DNA of 64,000 nt from Caloramator quimbayensis (GTDB lineage Bacteria; Bacillota; Clostridia; Clostridiales; Caloramatoraceae). The stretch spans positions 62,001 through 126,000 of the forward strand of contig NZ_FUYH01000006.1 in assembly GCF_900167605.1 (NCBI RefSeq). Direction: 5' to 3'. A program made the position numbers and the translations under genes. Positions 37,729-47,171 of this stretch are shown piece after piece. The notes under the pieces were generated by a model. It searched no databases and was not told the DNA's origin. It saw nothing but the letters and a program-made list of their open reading frames with translations. Positions within the stretch are counted from its first letter, which is position 1, and the number at the start of each line of letters is the position of its first letter.

Positions 37729-38797
37729 CGTTTATTTTGCAGCAAAAGCACTTTTTGATGAACTGGGAATTGAATATGTAGTTCCTCCCCTGAGCAATAA
37801 GGAAGCACTTGAAATAGGAACACTATATTCGCCAGAAGAGATATGTCTTCCATTCAAAATTATGATAGGAAATTACATAAAAAGTATAGAAAATGGTGCT
37901 GATACCATAATTATTACTGGAAGCTGCGGCCCCTGCAGATTCGGAGAATATTGCGAGCTTCAAATGAATATACTCAAAAAATTAAACAAAAATGTTGATT
38001 TTATTGTAATGGACGTTCCTTCTGATATTGGAATAAAAGAAATTTTTAATAGAGTTGGAAAGATATCTTCAAATAGCAGTAAATCAAAGAAAGAAAAAAT
38101 TAAAGCATTAGTTAAAGCTTTAAAGATTATTAATATGATTGATGAAATTGAAGCTGATGCTCATTATATTGCAGGTTATGAAAAAAATTCAGGCGATTCT
38201 AAAAGGCTTCTAAATAAATGTAAAAGAGATGCAATAAATTCTAAAAGTGCAGATGAAATGATAAATATTTTATCTGAATATAAAAGGAAAATAAATTTTA
38301 TTGAAATAGATAAAGAGAGAAAGCCTCTTAAGATTGCAATTATCGGGGAAATTTATACTATAATAGAACCCTTTTCTAATCTTTACATTGAAGATAAACT
38401 TATGGATTATGGAGTTTCATCAAAAAGAACATTAAGTCCAAGCTGGTGGGTTAAAAACACAGCACTATCACCATTAAAAATAAATTCATTAGATATAAAA
38501 AAAGCATCAAAAAGGTACCTCTCATTATGTATAGGAGGTCATGCAAGGGAATGCGTTGGAGAGGCAGTTATTGCAAAAAATGAAGGATTTGATGGTGCAA
38601 TTCAAATATTTCCTATGGGATGCATGCCTGAGATTGTTTCAAAAGCAATACTTCCAACTGTTTCAAAGGATTTAAATATACCTATTATGTCTCTTATAGT
38701 AGATGAAATGACTGGAGAAGCAGGATACATAACAAGAATAGAAGCTTTCATTGATTTACTTGAAAGGAGGAGAAAAAGTGTATTATTTAGGAGTTGA
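37700..38797 (+). CDS. 2-hydroxyacyl-CoA dehydratase-like protein (COG3581-like)
   Basis: A 365-residue protein related to the HgdB-type subunit. Possible cluster cysteines lie in PEEICLPFK, GSCGPCRFGEYCE, GGHARECVGEA and FPMGCMPEI; the last part, IVDEMTGEAGYITRIEAF, echoes the C-terminus of the preceding gene (DEHTGEAGFDTRIEAF), so the two are distant relatives. The start is TTG 37700, seven bases after AAAGGAGG, overlapping the upstream gene by 29 bases. It lacks a partner subunit and any CoA-transferase nearby, so a classical dehydratase role is unlikely. Confidence 0.72.
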   Translation: MKITFPHLGNVYFAAKALFDELGIEYVVPPLSNKEALEIGTLYSPEEICLPFKIMIGNYIKSIENGADTIIITGSCGPCRFGEYCELQMNILKKLNKNVDFIVMDVPSDIGIKEIFNRVGKISSNSSKSKKEKIKALVKALKIINMIDEIEADAHYIAGYEKNSGDSKRLLNKCKRDAINSKSADEMINILSEYKRKINFIEIDKERKPLKIAIIGEIYTIIEPFSNLYIEDKLMDYGVSSKRTLSPSWWVKNTALSPLKINSLDIKKASKRYLSLCIGGHARECVGEAVIAKNEGFDGAIQIFPMGCMPEIVSKAILPTVSKDLNIPIMSLIVDEMTGEAGYITRIEAFIDLLERRRKSVLFRS

Positions 38798-39734
38798 TGT
38801 AGGCTCAGTCAGTACCGATATAGTCCTTTTAGATAAAAGTTTGAATGTTGTGGAAGAACTTTATTTAAAAACGAAAGGCAGGCCTATACAGGTAATACAG
38901 GAGAGTTTTAAAATTTTAAAATCGAAATATGATGATAAGCAAATAACAGCTTCTGGAGTAACAGGAAGCGGAAGGAATATTGCCTCCTTTTTAATTGGTG
39001 CAGATGCTGTAAAAAATGAGATAACTGCTCATGCTGTTGCAGCACTTAACATAGATAAAGAAGTTTCTACAATAATTGAAATAGGAGGGCAGGATTCTAA
39101 AATCATAATACTAAGGGATGGAATAGTTATAGATTTTGCTATGAATACTGTATGTGCTGCCGGTACAGGTTCATTTCTCGACCGCCAGGCTGAAAGGCTT
39201 GAGATACCAATAGAAGAGTTTGGAGATTATGCATTAAGAGCAAAATCTACAGTAAGAATTGCTGGGAGATGTGCAGTTTTTGCAGAATCGGATATGATAC
39301 ATAAGCAGCAGCTTGGTTATAAACAAGAGGATATTATAAAAGGGCTTTGTGAAGCTTTGGTCAGAAACTATCTTAACAATGTTGCAAAGGGAAAGGAAAT
39401 AATACAAAAGGTTTTTTTCCAAGGAGGGGTTGCAGCAAATAAGGGAATGAAAGCTGCTTTTGAAAATGCACTTGGCTTTGAAGTTTGTGTTCCTGCTCAT
39501 TATAATATGATGGGAGCAATAGGCGCAGCAATACTTGCATCCGAAGCTGTTAAAAAAGATGAAGGGACTAAATTCAGAGGATTTAATATTGCACAGAGCA
39601 ATATAATAGCATCAAGCTTTGAATGTGATGGATGTCCTAATAGATGTGAGGTTATTAAATTAGAGGAGAATGGAATTATAATTGGATGCTTTGGAGACAG
39701 ATGTGGAAAACACAGCGGCAAAATAGCTGTATAA
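38778..39734 (+). CDS. HgdC-type ATPase (2-hydroxyacyl-CoA dehydratase activator family)
   Basis: A 318-residue ASKHA-fold ATPase of the BadF/BadG/BcrA/HgdC family. The phosphate loops are LGVDVGSVSTD and EIGGQDSK; the cysteines that hold the shared [4Fe-4S] cluster in HgdC are seen in NTVCAAGTGSF and AGRCAVFAESD. It also has a Cys-rich tail (ECDGCPNRCEV, CFGDRCGK) absent from simple activators. Activators inject an electron into a partner with ATP hydrolysis; the two upstream gene products are the likely partners. The start is GTG 38778, after AAAGGAGG, overlapping the previous gene by 20 bases. Confidence 0.8.
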   Translation: MYYLGVDVGSVSTDIVLLDKSLNVVEELYLKTKGRPIQVIQESFKILKSKYDDKQITASGVTGSGRNIASFLIGADAVKNEITAHAVAALNIDKEVSTIIEIGGQDSKIIILRDGIVIDFAMNTVCAAGTGSFLDRQAERLEIPIEEFGDYALRAKSTVRIAGRCAVFAESDMIHKQQLGYKQEDIIKGLCEALVRNYLNNVAKGKEIIQKVFFQGGVAANKGMKAAFENALGFEVCVPAHYNMMGAIGAAILASEAVKKDEGTKFRGFNIAQSNIIASSFECDGCPNRCEVIKLEENGIIIGCFGDRCGKHSGKIAV

Positions 39735-39737
39735 AAA

Positions 39738-39768
39738 TTATTTTAGTGATATAATTATACTAAAATAA
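39738..39768. promoter_or_regulatory. 10-bp palindrome around a TATAAT box
   Basis: TTATTTTAGT and ACTAAAATAA flank an 11-base centre containing TATAAT, 18 bases before the next start codon. The half-site TTTTAGT also occurs in the palindrome at 29119. Confidence 0.4.
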
Positions 39769-39786
39769 TAAAAAACAGGTGATTTT

Positions 39787-40476
39787 ATGGGAAAAAATAG
39801 AATTATAGAGATAGATTTTATAAGAAGCTTAGCAATAGTTCTTATGGTTTCTTATCATATAGCTTATGATTTAAAAGAATTTGCAGGAATAAATATACCA
39901 TATGAGTCTAATGCGTGGTTTCTTGTGGGGAAAACATCTCTTATTCTTTTTATATTTGTTTCTGGTATAAGTAGTATATTTAGTAAAAACACTACAAAAC
40001 GAGGATTTAAGATTCTTTTTCTTGGTATGATAATTACGGCGATAACCTATATAATTTTTCCTAAAGATTATATAAGATTTGGAGTATTGCATTTTTTAGG
40101 GATATGCATTATTATAGCTCCTTTTTTAAAAAGAATTAATAACTATTTATTATTTATTACTGCCGCATTCTCATTAATATTAGGATTTTATTTTGATAAT
40201 ATAGTATCAAAAACGTGGATACTAATACCTTTTGGAATTTTATATGATGGGTTTAGTACTCTCGATTATGTTCCTTTATTTCCATATTTATCGGTATATA
40301 TATTAGGTGTATTATTTGCAAAGAAATTTTATACTGAAAAAAAGAGTTTATTTAATTTAGATTTAGATTTTAGATTTATAAGCTGTATAAGTAAAAATTC
40401 CCTTTTAATTTATATAATTCATCAGCCAGTTATTTATTTTACTATATTTACTCTTACTAAAATCATTATAAAATAA
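39787..40476 (+). CDS. DUF1624-family membrane acyltransferase-like protein
   Basis: A 229-residue protein with about seven membrane helices. It opens IIEIDFIRSLAIVLMVSYHIAYD, the DUF1624 pattern related to heparan-alpha-glucosaminide N-acetyltransferase and to acyltransferase-3 proteins (a conserved Asp/Arg in the first helix and His in the first loop). It may transfer acyl groups to an envelope polysaccharide; no substrate is visible. CAGGTGAT precedes the ATG. It stands alone between the activase-like genes and glnN. Confidence 0.78.
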   Translation: MGKNRIIEIDFIRSLAIVLMVSYHIAYDLKEFAGINIPYESNAWFLVGKTSLILFIFVSGISSIFSKNTTKRGFKILFLGMIITAITYIIFPKDYIRFGVLHFLGICIIIAPFLKRINNYLLFITAAFSLILGFYFDNIVSKTWILIPFGILYDGFSTLDYVPLFPYLSVYILGVLFAKKFYTEKKSLFNLDLDFRFISCISKNSLLIYIIHQPVIYFTIFTLTKIIIK

Positions 40477-40556
40477 AACAATTAACACTTTTTTAACAAA
40501 AACATATTGCTTTTTTTGTAATATACTATTAATATATTAATATAATTAAATCGATT

Positions 40557-40618
40557 TTGAAGCAACGGCGCTTCTAAAAACATGTATAACATGCTTTTAG
40601 GGGTGCCTTATCTTTTTT
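40557..40618 (+). promoter_or_regulatory. Attenuator with ANTAR-type hairpin in the glnN leader
   Basis: GAAGC-AACGGC-GCTTC (40559-40574) is a hairpin with a six-base loop that has A at position 1 and G at position 4, the signature bound by ANTAR antiterminators. Its 3' arm overlaps the 5' arm of an 18-bp terminator hairpin (GGCGCTTCTAAAAACATG against CATGCTTTTAGGGGTGCC, with wobbles and one mismatch) followed by TTATCTTTTTT. The two folds exclude each other. ANTAR control of nitrogen genes is known in Clostridia; no ANTAR gene lies in this window, and I do not see a clear first hairpin. Confidence 0.65.
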
Positions 40619-40634
40619 AAGGGAGGATATGTTT

Positions 40635-42764
40635 ATGAAAAGTGAATCATGTTACAAATCAACTATTTCAGAAGTTTTCGGTGTGAATGTATTTAACGAT
40701 TCGGTTATGAGAGAAAGACTGCCAAAGGAAACATACAAGGCATTAAAAAGAACTATTGAATTAGGCTTGCCTCTTGAAGCTAATGTAGCTGAGGTCGTTG
40801 CAAATGCTATGAAGGATTGGGCTATTGAAAAAGGAGCTACTCATTATACCCATTGGTTTCAGCCACTAAATGGAGTTACTGCAGAAAAGCATGACTCATT
40901 TATATCTCCAACATCAGATGGAAAAGCAATAACTGAATTTTCAGGAAAAGAGCTTATAAAAGGAGAATCGGATGCTTCGTCTTTCCCTTCAGGAGGTCTT
41001 AGAGCAACTTTTGAAGCAAGAGGCTATACAGTATGGGATTGTACTTCCCCAGCCTTTTTAAAAGAAGATGAAGGAGGGGTAACCCTTTATATACCAACTG
41101 CATTTTGTTCTTATACAGGTGAAGCTCTTGATAAAAAGACGCCGCTTCTCCGTTCAATGGAAGCATTATCAAATCAGGCATTAAGAGTATTAAAACTTTT
41201 TGGGAATACAACAGCAAAACGCGTTATTCCAACAGTAGGCCCAGAGCAGGAATATTTTATAGTTGATAAAGAAATATACAATAAAAGAAAGGACCTTGTA
41301 TTTACAGGAAGAACTTTATTTGGTTCAAAGCCTCCAAAGGGTCAGGAACTTGAGGATCATTATTATGGAAGTATTAAAGAAAGAATAGCATCTTTTATGA
41401 GAGAACTCGATATAGAACTTTGGAAACTTGGAGTATCAGCTAAGACAAAGCATAACGAAGTTGCTCCTGCTCAGCATGAAATAGCAACTATATACACTGA
41501 TGCGAATACAGCGACTGACCATAACCAAATTGTTATGGACACCCTTAAAAAAGTTGCTTACAGACATAATCTTGTATGCCTCCTTCATGAAAAACCCTTT
41601 GCGGGGGTAAATGGTTCAGGAAAGCATAACAACTGGTCTTTAAGTACAGACGATGGACAAAATCTTTTAGACCCTGGAAAAACACCCCACGAAAATGCAC
41701 AGTTTTTAGTATTTTTATGTGCGGTTATTAAATCTATAGATAAATATGCTGATTTACTTAGAGTATCTGCAGCAAACGTAGGAAATGACCATAGGCTTGG
41801 AGCAAATGAGGCACCTCCTGCAATACTTTCTATTTTCCTTGGAGAACAGCTTACAGAAGTTTTAAATCAGCTTGGAAACGGAGTAGAAGCGAAGGCTGTA
41901 AAACAAAAGGAAGAACTTAAAATAGGAGTTACAACCCTTCCAAAGCTTCATAAGGACATAACAGATAGAAACAGAACATCACCCTTTGCCTTTACAGGAA
42001 ACAAGTTTGAATTCAGAATGGTTCCATCATCAGCTTCCATTGCAGATGCAAATACAGTATTAAATACTATTGTTGCAGAAAGTTTAAAAGAAATAGCAGA
42101 CAGACTTGAAAAAGCCGATGATTTTAACGCAGAAGTTGAAAATATTTTAAAGGAAATAGTTAAAAATCACAAAAGGATTATATTCAATGGAGACGGCTAT
42201 TCTAATGAGTGGATTTTAGAAGCAGAAAACAGAGGACTTGCTAATATAAAGTCAACAGTTGAGGCATCAAAGGCTCTTATAACAGATAAGGCTATTGAAC
42301 TCTTTGAAAATCATAATGTATTGAGCAGAGATGAATTATATTCAAGATATGAGATATTGCTTGAGTCCTATATTAAACAGATAAATATTGAAGCTTTAAC
42401 TATGCTTGATATGGCAAAAAGGCAGATACTGCCTGCAGCAATTAAGTTTACTGGAGAGATTGCAAAGACTATTAATGAGATAAAAAATACAGGCATATCA
42501 GTTGATATCAGCGTTCAAGAAGAACTTTTATGTGAATTATCAAAGGTTTTAACTTCCTTCAAAAACAATATTGCTGTACTGGAAAATACAAATTTAAAAG
42601 CATCAGAAATTGAAGAAAATATCTATGAAAAAGCATGTTTTTATAAGGATAAAGTATTTACTGCTATGCAGTCTTTAAGGGAAGATGCTGACAAGCTGGA
42701 AACTATGGTAGATGAAAAGTTATGGCCAATCCCAACCTATGGAGAATTGTTATTTAATATATAA
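40635..42764 (+). CDS. glnN: Glutamine synthetase type III
   Basis: A 709-residue GSIII. Conserved segments include [52 protein letters not shown] and [16 protein letters not shown], carrying metal and substrate residues; the length fits GSIII (about 700) and excludes the 450-residue type I. It makes glutamine from glutamate and ammonia and forms dodecamers. ATG 40635 is eight bases after GGGAGG; the ATG two codons earlier is too close. The leader contains an attenuator with an ANTAR-type loop, so expression probably follows nitrogen supply. Confidence 0.95.
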   Translation: MKSESCYKSTISEVFGVNVFNDSVMRERLPKETYKALKRTIELGLPLEANVAEVVANAMKDWAIEKGATHYTHWFQPLNGVTAEKHDSFISPTSDGKAITEFSGKELIKGESDASSFPSGGLRATFEARGYTVWDCTSPAFLKEDEGGVTLYIPTAFCSYTGEALDKKTPLLRSMEALSNQALRVLKLFGNTTAKRVIPTVGPEQEYFIVDKEIYNKRKDLVFTGRTLFGSKPPKGQELEDHYYGSIKERIASFMRELDIELWKLGVSAKTKHNEVAPAQHEIATIYTDANTATDHNQIVMDTLKKVAYRHNLVCLLHEKPFAGVNGSGKHNNWSLSTDDGQNLLDPGKTPHENAQFLVFLCAVIKSIDKYADLLRVSAANVGNDHRLGANEAPPAILSIFLGEQLTEVLNQLGNGVEAKAVKQKEELKIGVTTLPKLHKDITDRNRTSPFAFTGNKFEFRMVPSSASIADANTVLNTIVAESLKEIADRLEKADDFNAEVENILKEIVKNHKRIIFNGDGYSNEWILEAENRGLANIKSTVEASKALITDKAIELFENHNVLSRDELYSRYEILLESYIKQINIEALTMLDMAKRQILPAAIKFTGEIAKTINEIKNTGISVDISVQEELLCELSKVLTSFKNNIAVLENTNLKASEIEENIYEKACFYKDKVFTAMQSLREDADKLETMVDEKLWPIPTYGELLFNI

Positions 42765-42817
42765 TTTTGAAGTTTATTTTCATGGAGTAAACTATTAATA
42801 ATAAATTTTTTGTAATT

Positions 42818-42840
42818 AAGGGCTTTTTAGCCCTTTTTTT
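42818..42840 (+). terminator. Terminator of glnN
   Basis: AAGGGCT/AGCCCTT hairpin with a TTTT loop followed by a run of Ts. Confidence 0.8.
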
Positions 42841-42841
42841 A

Positions 42842-42871
42842 TTGACACGAGCTTACATAATGGTGTATTAT
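42842..42871 (+). promoter_or_regulatory. SigmaA promoter of the histidine operon
   Basis: A perfect TTGACA and TATTAT separated by 18 bases, about 50 bases before hisZ. The transcript leader is too short for a T-box or peptide attenuator. Confidence 0.7.
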
Positions 42872-42925
42872 TTTATTAACAATTTAACGAATTAAAGTGA
42901 TAAAATAATAAAGTGAGGGATGGGC

Positions 42926-44197
42926 TTGGAAAAATTATGTGAAATAATTCCAGAAGGTGTTGAAGATATATTTTACTATGAATACGAATTAAAGGAATGG
43001 TCAGTATCTAAAATTAAAGAACTTTTTAGAAGTTATGGATATAGACCTATTTCTACTCCAAGTTTCGAATTTTATGATTTGTTTTATGGAATGGATACTA
43101 TAACCGATAGAGATGAAATGTTTAAAATTATAGACGAAAACGGAAAGATACTTGTATTAAGACCAGATATGACAATACCTATTGCAAGAATCGCAGCAGC
43201 AAATTTTAATAAAATTTCAGGGAGCTTGAAATTATCCTATGTAGTAAATGTTTTTAGAAGAAATAGTAGCATAGGCTATGGGAAAAAGGAATTTATGCAG
43301 GCAGGGGCTGAATACTTCGGAAGGTTTGAACCGGATTCAGATGCTGAAATAATTGCACTTGGTATTAACAGCCTTATTAATTGTGGAATTACAAACTTAA
43401 TAATTGAAATAGGGCATGTGGGTTTTTTTAAAGGAGCTTTAAAAGACTGCTGCATAAATGAAGCAAAATTGAAGGAAATAAGAAAATATATTGAGAGCAA
43501 AAATTATTTTGAACTTAAAAATATTCTTGATGAAATAGATATACCTGAAAAAAACAAAGAAGTTTTATTAAAATTGCCAAGATTATATGGGAAGCCTGAT
43601 GAAGTTATATCAAAGGCAAAGGAATTAGTTTTAAATAGTCAAATGGAGGAGTCTATAGAAAATATTAAGCAAATATATAACATAATTATGCAGTATGGCT
43701 ATGAAGAATATATAGTATTTGATTTAGGATTAGTCAGCAATATTAACTATTATACTGGAGCAATTTTCAAAGGATATGTAGATGGACATGGAAGGGAAGT
43801 TATAAGCGGAGGACGTTATGATAATCTTACTCAAAGGTTCGGCAATTTAATTCCTGCAACTGGTTTTGGATTAAATGTAGATGAAATTATGGAGGTGCTG
43901 AGAATGAAACAAATGAATGAAATGTTTAAAACAGATTATATTCTGATTTATAAGGAAGATATGAGAGAATATGCATTAGGTTTAGCAAAGGCTTTAAGAC
44001 GAAATAATTTTATAGTTGAAACACAGTTATATGATGAACATTTGAAGGAGTTTAAAGGCAAGGCAAAGGAAGTAGTTTATGTTTTAAAGGATGTTTTTAA
44101 AATCAACTCTATAGATAGCGGGATTTTTTATACCTGTAAAGAAAATAAATTTTTAGAGCATGCTTTATTAAATAATAAAATTACACCAATTCATTAA
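42926..44197 (+). CDS. hisZ: ATP phosphoribosyltransferase regulatory subunit
   Basis: A 423-residue histidyl-tRNA-synthetase-like protein. It begins with IIPEGVEDIF and has class II motifs (YRPISTPSFE, LRPDMTIPIAR, GGRYDNL) but lacks an anticodon-binding role. It pairs with the short HisG encoded next and confers histidine feedback on the first step of the pathway. I favour TTG at 42926, five bases after GAGGGA, over the ATG at 42920 that overlaps the ribosome site; this choice is uncertain. First gene of the nine-gene his operon. Confidence 0.9.
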   Translation: MEKLCEIIPEGVEDIFYYEYELKEWSVSKIKELFRSYGYRPISTPSFEFYDLFYGMDTITDRDEMFKIIDENGKILVLRPDMTIPIARIAAANFNKISGSLKLSYVVNVFRRNSSIGYGKKEFMQAGAEYFGRFEPDSDAEIIALGINSLINCGITNLIIEIGHVGFFKGALKDCCINEAKLKEIRKYIESKNYFELKNILDEIDIPEKNKEVLLKLPRLYGKPDEVISKAKELVLNSQMEESIENIKQIYNIIMQYGYEEYIVFDLGLVSNINYYTGAIFKGYVDGHGREVISGGRYDNLTQRFGNLIPATGFGLNVDEIMEVLRMKQMNEMFKTDYILIYKEDMREYALGLAKALRRNNFIVETQLYDEHLKEFKGKAKEVVYVLKDVFKINSIDSGIFYTCKENKFLEHALLNNKITPIH

Positions 44198-44211
44198 CGG
44201 AGGAATTTAAA

Positions 44212-44850
44212 GTGGATTATATAACAATAGCTGTTGCAAAAGGGAGAATAGCAAATATAACAATAAAAAAATTAGAGGAAAATGGTTTAATTTTCAGCGA
44301 TTTTAAAAATTCAAGAAAGCTTATATTTGAAGATGATAATTCTAAAATAAAAATAATACTTGTGAAGGCGGATGATGTTCCGATTTATGTTGAATATGGG
44401 GCTGCTGATATAGGTATTGTAGGGAAAGATACTCTTCTTGAAACAGACTGTGATGTCTATGAAATATTTGATTTAGGATATGGAAAATGTAGATTTGCTA
44501 TAGCTTCTTTAAAGGATTTTGAGTATAAAAAGGGTAAAAAATTAAGAGTTGCAACAAAATATCCAAATGTTGCAAAGGATTATTTTAATAAAAAAAAGGA
44601 GCCAGTAGAAATTTTAAAACTGAATGGCTCGGTGGAACTTGCTCCTATTGTAGGTATTTCAGATGTAATAGTTGATATAGTTGAAACTGGTACAACCCTT
44701 AAAGAGAACGGCCTTGTAATACTTGAAGAAATTTGTCCTGTCAGTGCAAGACTTATTTCAAATAAAGCAAGCTATAAAAGCAAATCAGACAGGATATATG
44801 AAATAGTCGATTGTTTTAGGAGGCATATGAATGAAAACGATATATGTTAA
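44212..44850 (+). CDS. hisG: ATP phosphoribosyltransferase catalytic subunit, short form
   Basis: A 212-residue HisG(S). The segments AVAKGRI at the N-terminus, the PRPP loop region DIVETGTTLKENGL and ADIGIVGKDTLLE are typical. The C-terminal regulatory domain of long HisG is absent, consistent with a separate hisZ. It joins ATP and PRPP, the first step of histidine synthesis. It starts at GTG with GGAGG upstream and overlaps hisD by 20 bases. Confidence 0.95.
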   Translation: MDYITIAVAKGRIANITIKKLEENGLIFSDFKNSRKLIFEDDNSKIKIILVKADDVPIYVEYGAADIGIVGKDTLLETDCDVYEIFDLGYGKCRFAIASLKDFEYKKGKKLRVATKYPNVAKDYFNKKKEPVEILKLNGSVELAPIVGISDVIVDIVETGTTLKENGLVILEEICPVSARLISNKASYKSKSDRIYEIVDCFRRHMNENDIC

Positions 44851-46129
44851 TGAAACAAATTATAAAGAAATAATTAAAAATTTAAACAGCAGAAAGGAAG
44901 ATTTTTTAAGCGATATAGATTATACAGTATTAAAAATAATAAATGACATTAAAGAAAAGGGGGATAAAGCTCTTTTATATTATACAAAATGCTTCGATAA
45001 AGCAGAGCTTAAAGAATTAAAGGTTAAAGATGAGGAAATTAAAGAAGCTTTAGAAATTGTAGATGATAAATTTATTTCTATAATCGAGGAGGCCAAAAAG
45101 AATATATATGACTATCATTTAAAAACTCTTCAAAGCTCATGGATGATTTTTAAAAACGATGGTATTATGCTTGGGCAGAAGGTAACACCTATTGAAAGAA
45201 TAGGTATATATGTTCCAGGAGGTAAGGCTGCATATCCATCGACAGTACTTATGAATGCTGTACCAGCAAAAATAGCAGGAGTAAAATCCATAGCTTTAGC
45301 ATCACCTCCAGATGAAAACGGTAAAATAAATCCTTATATCTTAGCAGCTGCAAAAATATGCGATATAGATGAGATTTATAAAATAGGTGGAGCTCAGGCA
45401 ATAGCTGCACTTTCTTATGGTACTGAGTCAATAGAGCCTGTAAATAAAATAACAGGCCCTGGAAACATATTCGTTGCAAGGGCGAAGGCTTTAGTTTACG
45501 GTAAGGTAGATATAGACATGATTGCGGGCCCAAGTGAAATATGCATTATAGCAGATGATAGTGCAAATCCTAAGTTTATCGCAGCAGATATGCTCTCACA
45601 AGCTGAGCATGATGAAAATGCGGCATCGATTTTAATAACAACGAGCACTAAAATAGCTGCAGAGGTCATAGAAAATATAAAAATTCAAAAGGAAAATTTA
45701 AGCCGAAGAAATATAATTGAAAAATCTATTGAAAATATGTGTTTAATTTTAATTTCCGATAACCTAAAAACTTCTTTTGATATTTGTAATGAAATTGCTC
45801 CTGAACACCTCGAGATTATGGTTGAAAATCCCTTTGAAAAGCTGCCGCTAGTTAAAAATGCAGGAGCAGTTTTCTTAGGTAAATATTCTCCAGAGCCTTT
45901 AGGGGATTATTTTGCAGGACCTAATCATACTCTTCCCACATCGGGAACAGCTAAATTTTCATCAGCTCTTAATGTTGAGAGCTTTATGAAAAAATGTAGC
46001 ATCATATTTTATGATGAAAATAATTTAAAAAAGGTACAAGATAAAATTGCTTATTTTGCAGAAAAAGAGGGGCTTGATGGACATGCAAATTCTATTAAGG
46101 TGAGGTTCGAAGATGGAAAATCTAATTAA
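44831..46129 (+). CDS. hisD: Histidinol dehydrogenase
   Basis: A 432-residue HisD. The diagnostic stretch is IDMIAGPSEICIIADDSANP; zinc-ligand and catalytic residues appear in LSQAEHDENA (Gln and His) and in APEHLEI and GPNHTLPTSGTA. It oxidises histidinol to histidine in two NAD-dependent steps. AGGAGG lies seven bases before the ATG, inside the end of hisG; the next gene hisC overlaps its end by 17 bases. Codon and length are normal for the family. Confidence 0.96.
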   Translation: MKTIYVNETNYKEIIKNLNSRKEDFLSDIDYTVLKIINDIKEKGDKALLYYTKCFDKAELKELKVKDEEIKEALEIVDDKFISIIEEAKKNIYDYHLKTLQSSWMIFKNDGIMLGQKVTPIERIGIYVPGGKAAYPSTVLMNAVPAKIAGVKSIALASPPDENGKINPYILAAAKICDIDEIYKIGGAQAIAALSYGTESIEPVNKITGPGNIFVARAKALVYGKVDIDMIAGPSEICIIADDSANPKFIAADMLSQAEHDENAASILITTSTKIAAEVIENIKIQKENLSRRNIIEKSIENMCLILISDNLKTSFDICNEIAPEHLEIMVENPFEKLPLVKNAGAVFLGKYSPEPLGDYFAGPNHTLPTSGTAKFSSALNVESFMKKCSIIFYDENNLKKVQDKIAYFAEKEGLDGHANSIKVRFEDGKSN

Positions 46130-47171
46130 AAAAAGTGTAATGGAGCTTAATGCTTATAAAGTAAATGATGATATTTTTGAAATAAAACTCGACGCAAATG
46201 AAAACCCCTATGACTTATTTAAAAATTACTGCGACATATTTATGAAAGAAATTTCTAAAATAAATTTAAATAGATATCCTGATGCCAATTGTAAGTCCTT
46301 AAGACGCAAACTTTCTCAATATACTATGATAGATGAAGACAATATAATATGCGGAAATGGCTCAGATGAAATAATACAAATGATATTAAATGTTTTTATA
46401 AGTAAAAATGATAATATAATAATTCATGTTCCAACATTTCCTATGTATAAAATATATGCAGATATTTTAGAAGCAAAGGTCATTGAAGTAAGCTGCGATG
46501 ATGAATTTAAAGTTAATATAGCTGAAATTATAAAAAAGGCAAATGAATATAATGCAAAGGTTATCTTCCTATGCAATCCTAATAATCCAACAGGAACTTC
46601 TATTAAAAGGGAAGAAATTTTAAAGGTACTTCATGAAACAGAAAGTATTGTTGTTGTCGATGAGGCTTACTATGAATTTTTGGGAGAAACTGTTATCGAT
46701 AAAATATACGATGAAAAAAGACTTATTGTTTTAAGAACATTATCAAAGGCTTTTTCTCTTGCTGGAGCGAGAATAGGATATGCAGCAGCGGCAGGGAATA
46801 TAATAGATGCCTTAAACAAGATAAGATCACCTTATAATGTAAATTCCTTTTCTCAAATTTCAGCAGCTATTTTACTTGATAAGGTTGATGATGTTAAAGA
46901 TAGCATTAAAAAAATTAATAAAGAAAAAGAATATATTCAAAAAAGTCTTAAAGATATTCCTGGTATTAAGGTTTACAAAGGATGTGCTAACTTTTTACTT
47001 GTTAGATTTGAAAATTTTGAAGAAACTATTAAACTTCTTTTAGAGTATAAAATATCTGTGAAATCCTATATAAAAGGTGAACTTAAAAACTGTATAAGGG
47101 TGACGATAGGCAGCAGATATGAAAACGATAAATTTATTGAAGCAGTAAAGAGAGTGGTGAACTGTGAATAG
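46113..47171 (+). CDS. hisC: Histidinol-phosphate aminotransferase
   Basis: A 352-residue fold-type I PLP enzyme. DANENPYDLF near the N-terminus, CNPNNPTGT, VVDEAYYEFLGE and the PLP lysine in RTLSKAFSLAGARIGYA are in family order. It converts imidazole-acetol phosphate to histidinol phosphate. GGTGAGG lies upstream, and the gene overlaps hisD and hisB, showing translational coupling. Confidence 0.94.
   Translation: MENLIKKSVMELNAYKVNDDIFEIKLDANENPYDLFKNYCDIFMKEISKINLNRYPDANCKSLRRKLSQYTMIDEDNIICGNGSDEIIQMILNVFISKNDNIIIHVPTFPMYKIYADILEAKVIEVSCDDEFKVNIAEIIKKANEYNAKVIFLCNPNNPTGTSIKREEILKVLHETESIVVVDEAYYEFLGETVIDKIYDEKRLIVLRTLSKAFSLAGARIGYAAAAGNIIDALNKIRSPYNVNSFSQISAAILLDKVDDVKDSIKKINKEKEYIQKSLKDIPGIKVYKGCANFLLVRFENFEETIKLLLEYKISVKSYIKGELKNCIRVTIGSRYENDKFIEAVKRVVNCE

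Noticed and set aside
36808-39734. A single activase gene broken by frameshifts
   Set aside because: Each of the three genes has its own AAAGGAGG- or GGTG-type ribosome site and start codon at normal spacing, and each protein ends at a natural domain end.
40540-40634. Glutamine riboswitch in front of glnN
   Set aside because: The conserved glutamine-aptamer motifs are absent; the fold is a hexaloop hairpin plus terminator.
42872-42925. Histidine T-box or leader-peptide attenuator
   Set aside because: The leader from the predicted promoter is only about 45 bases, without a His-rich short frame or T-box elements.
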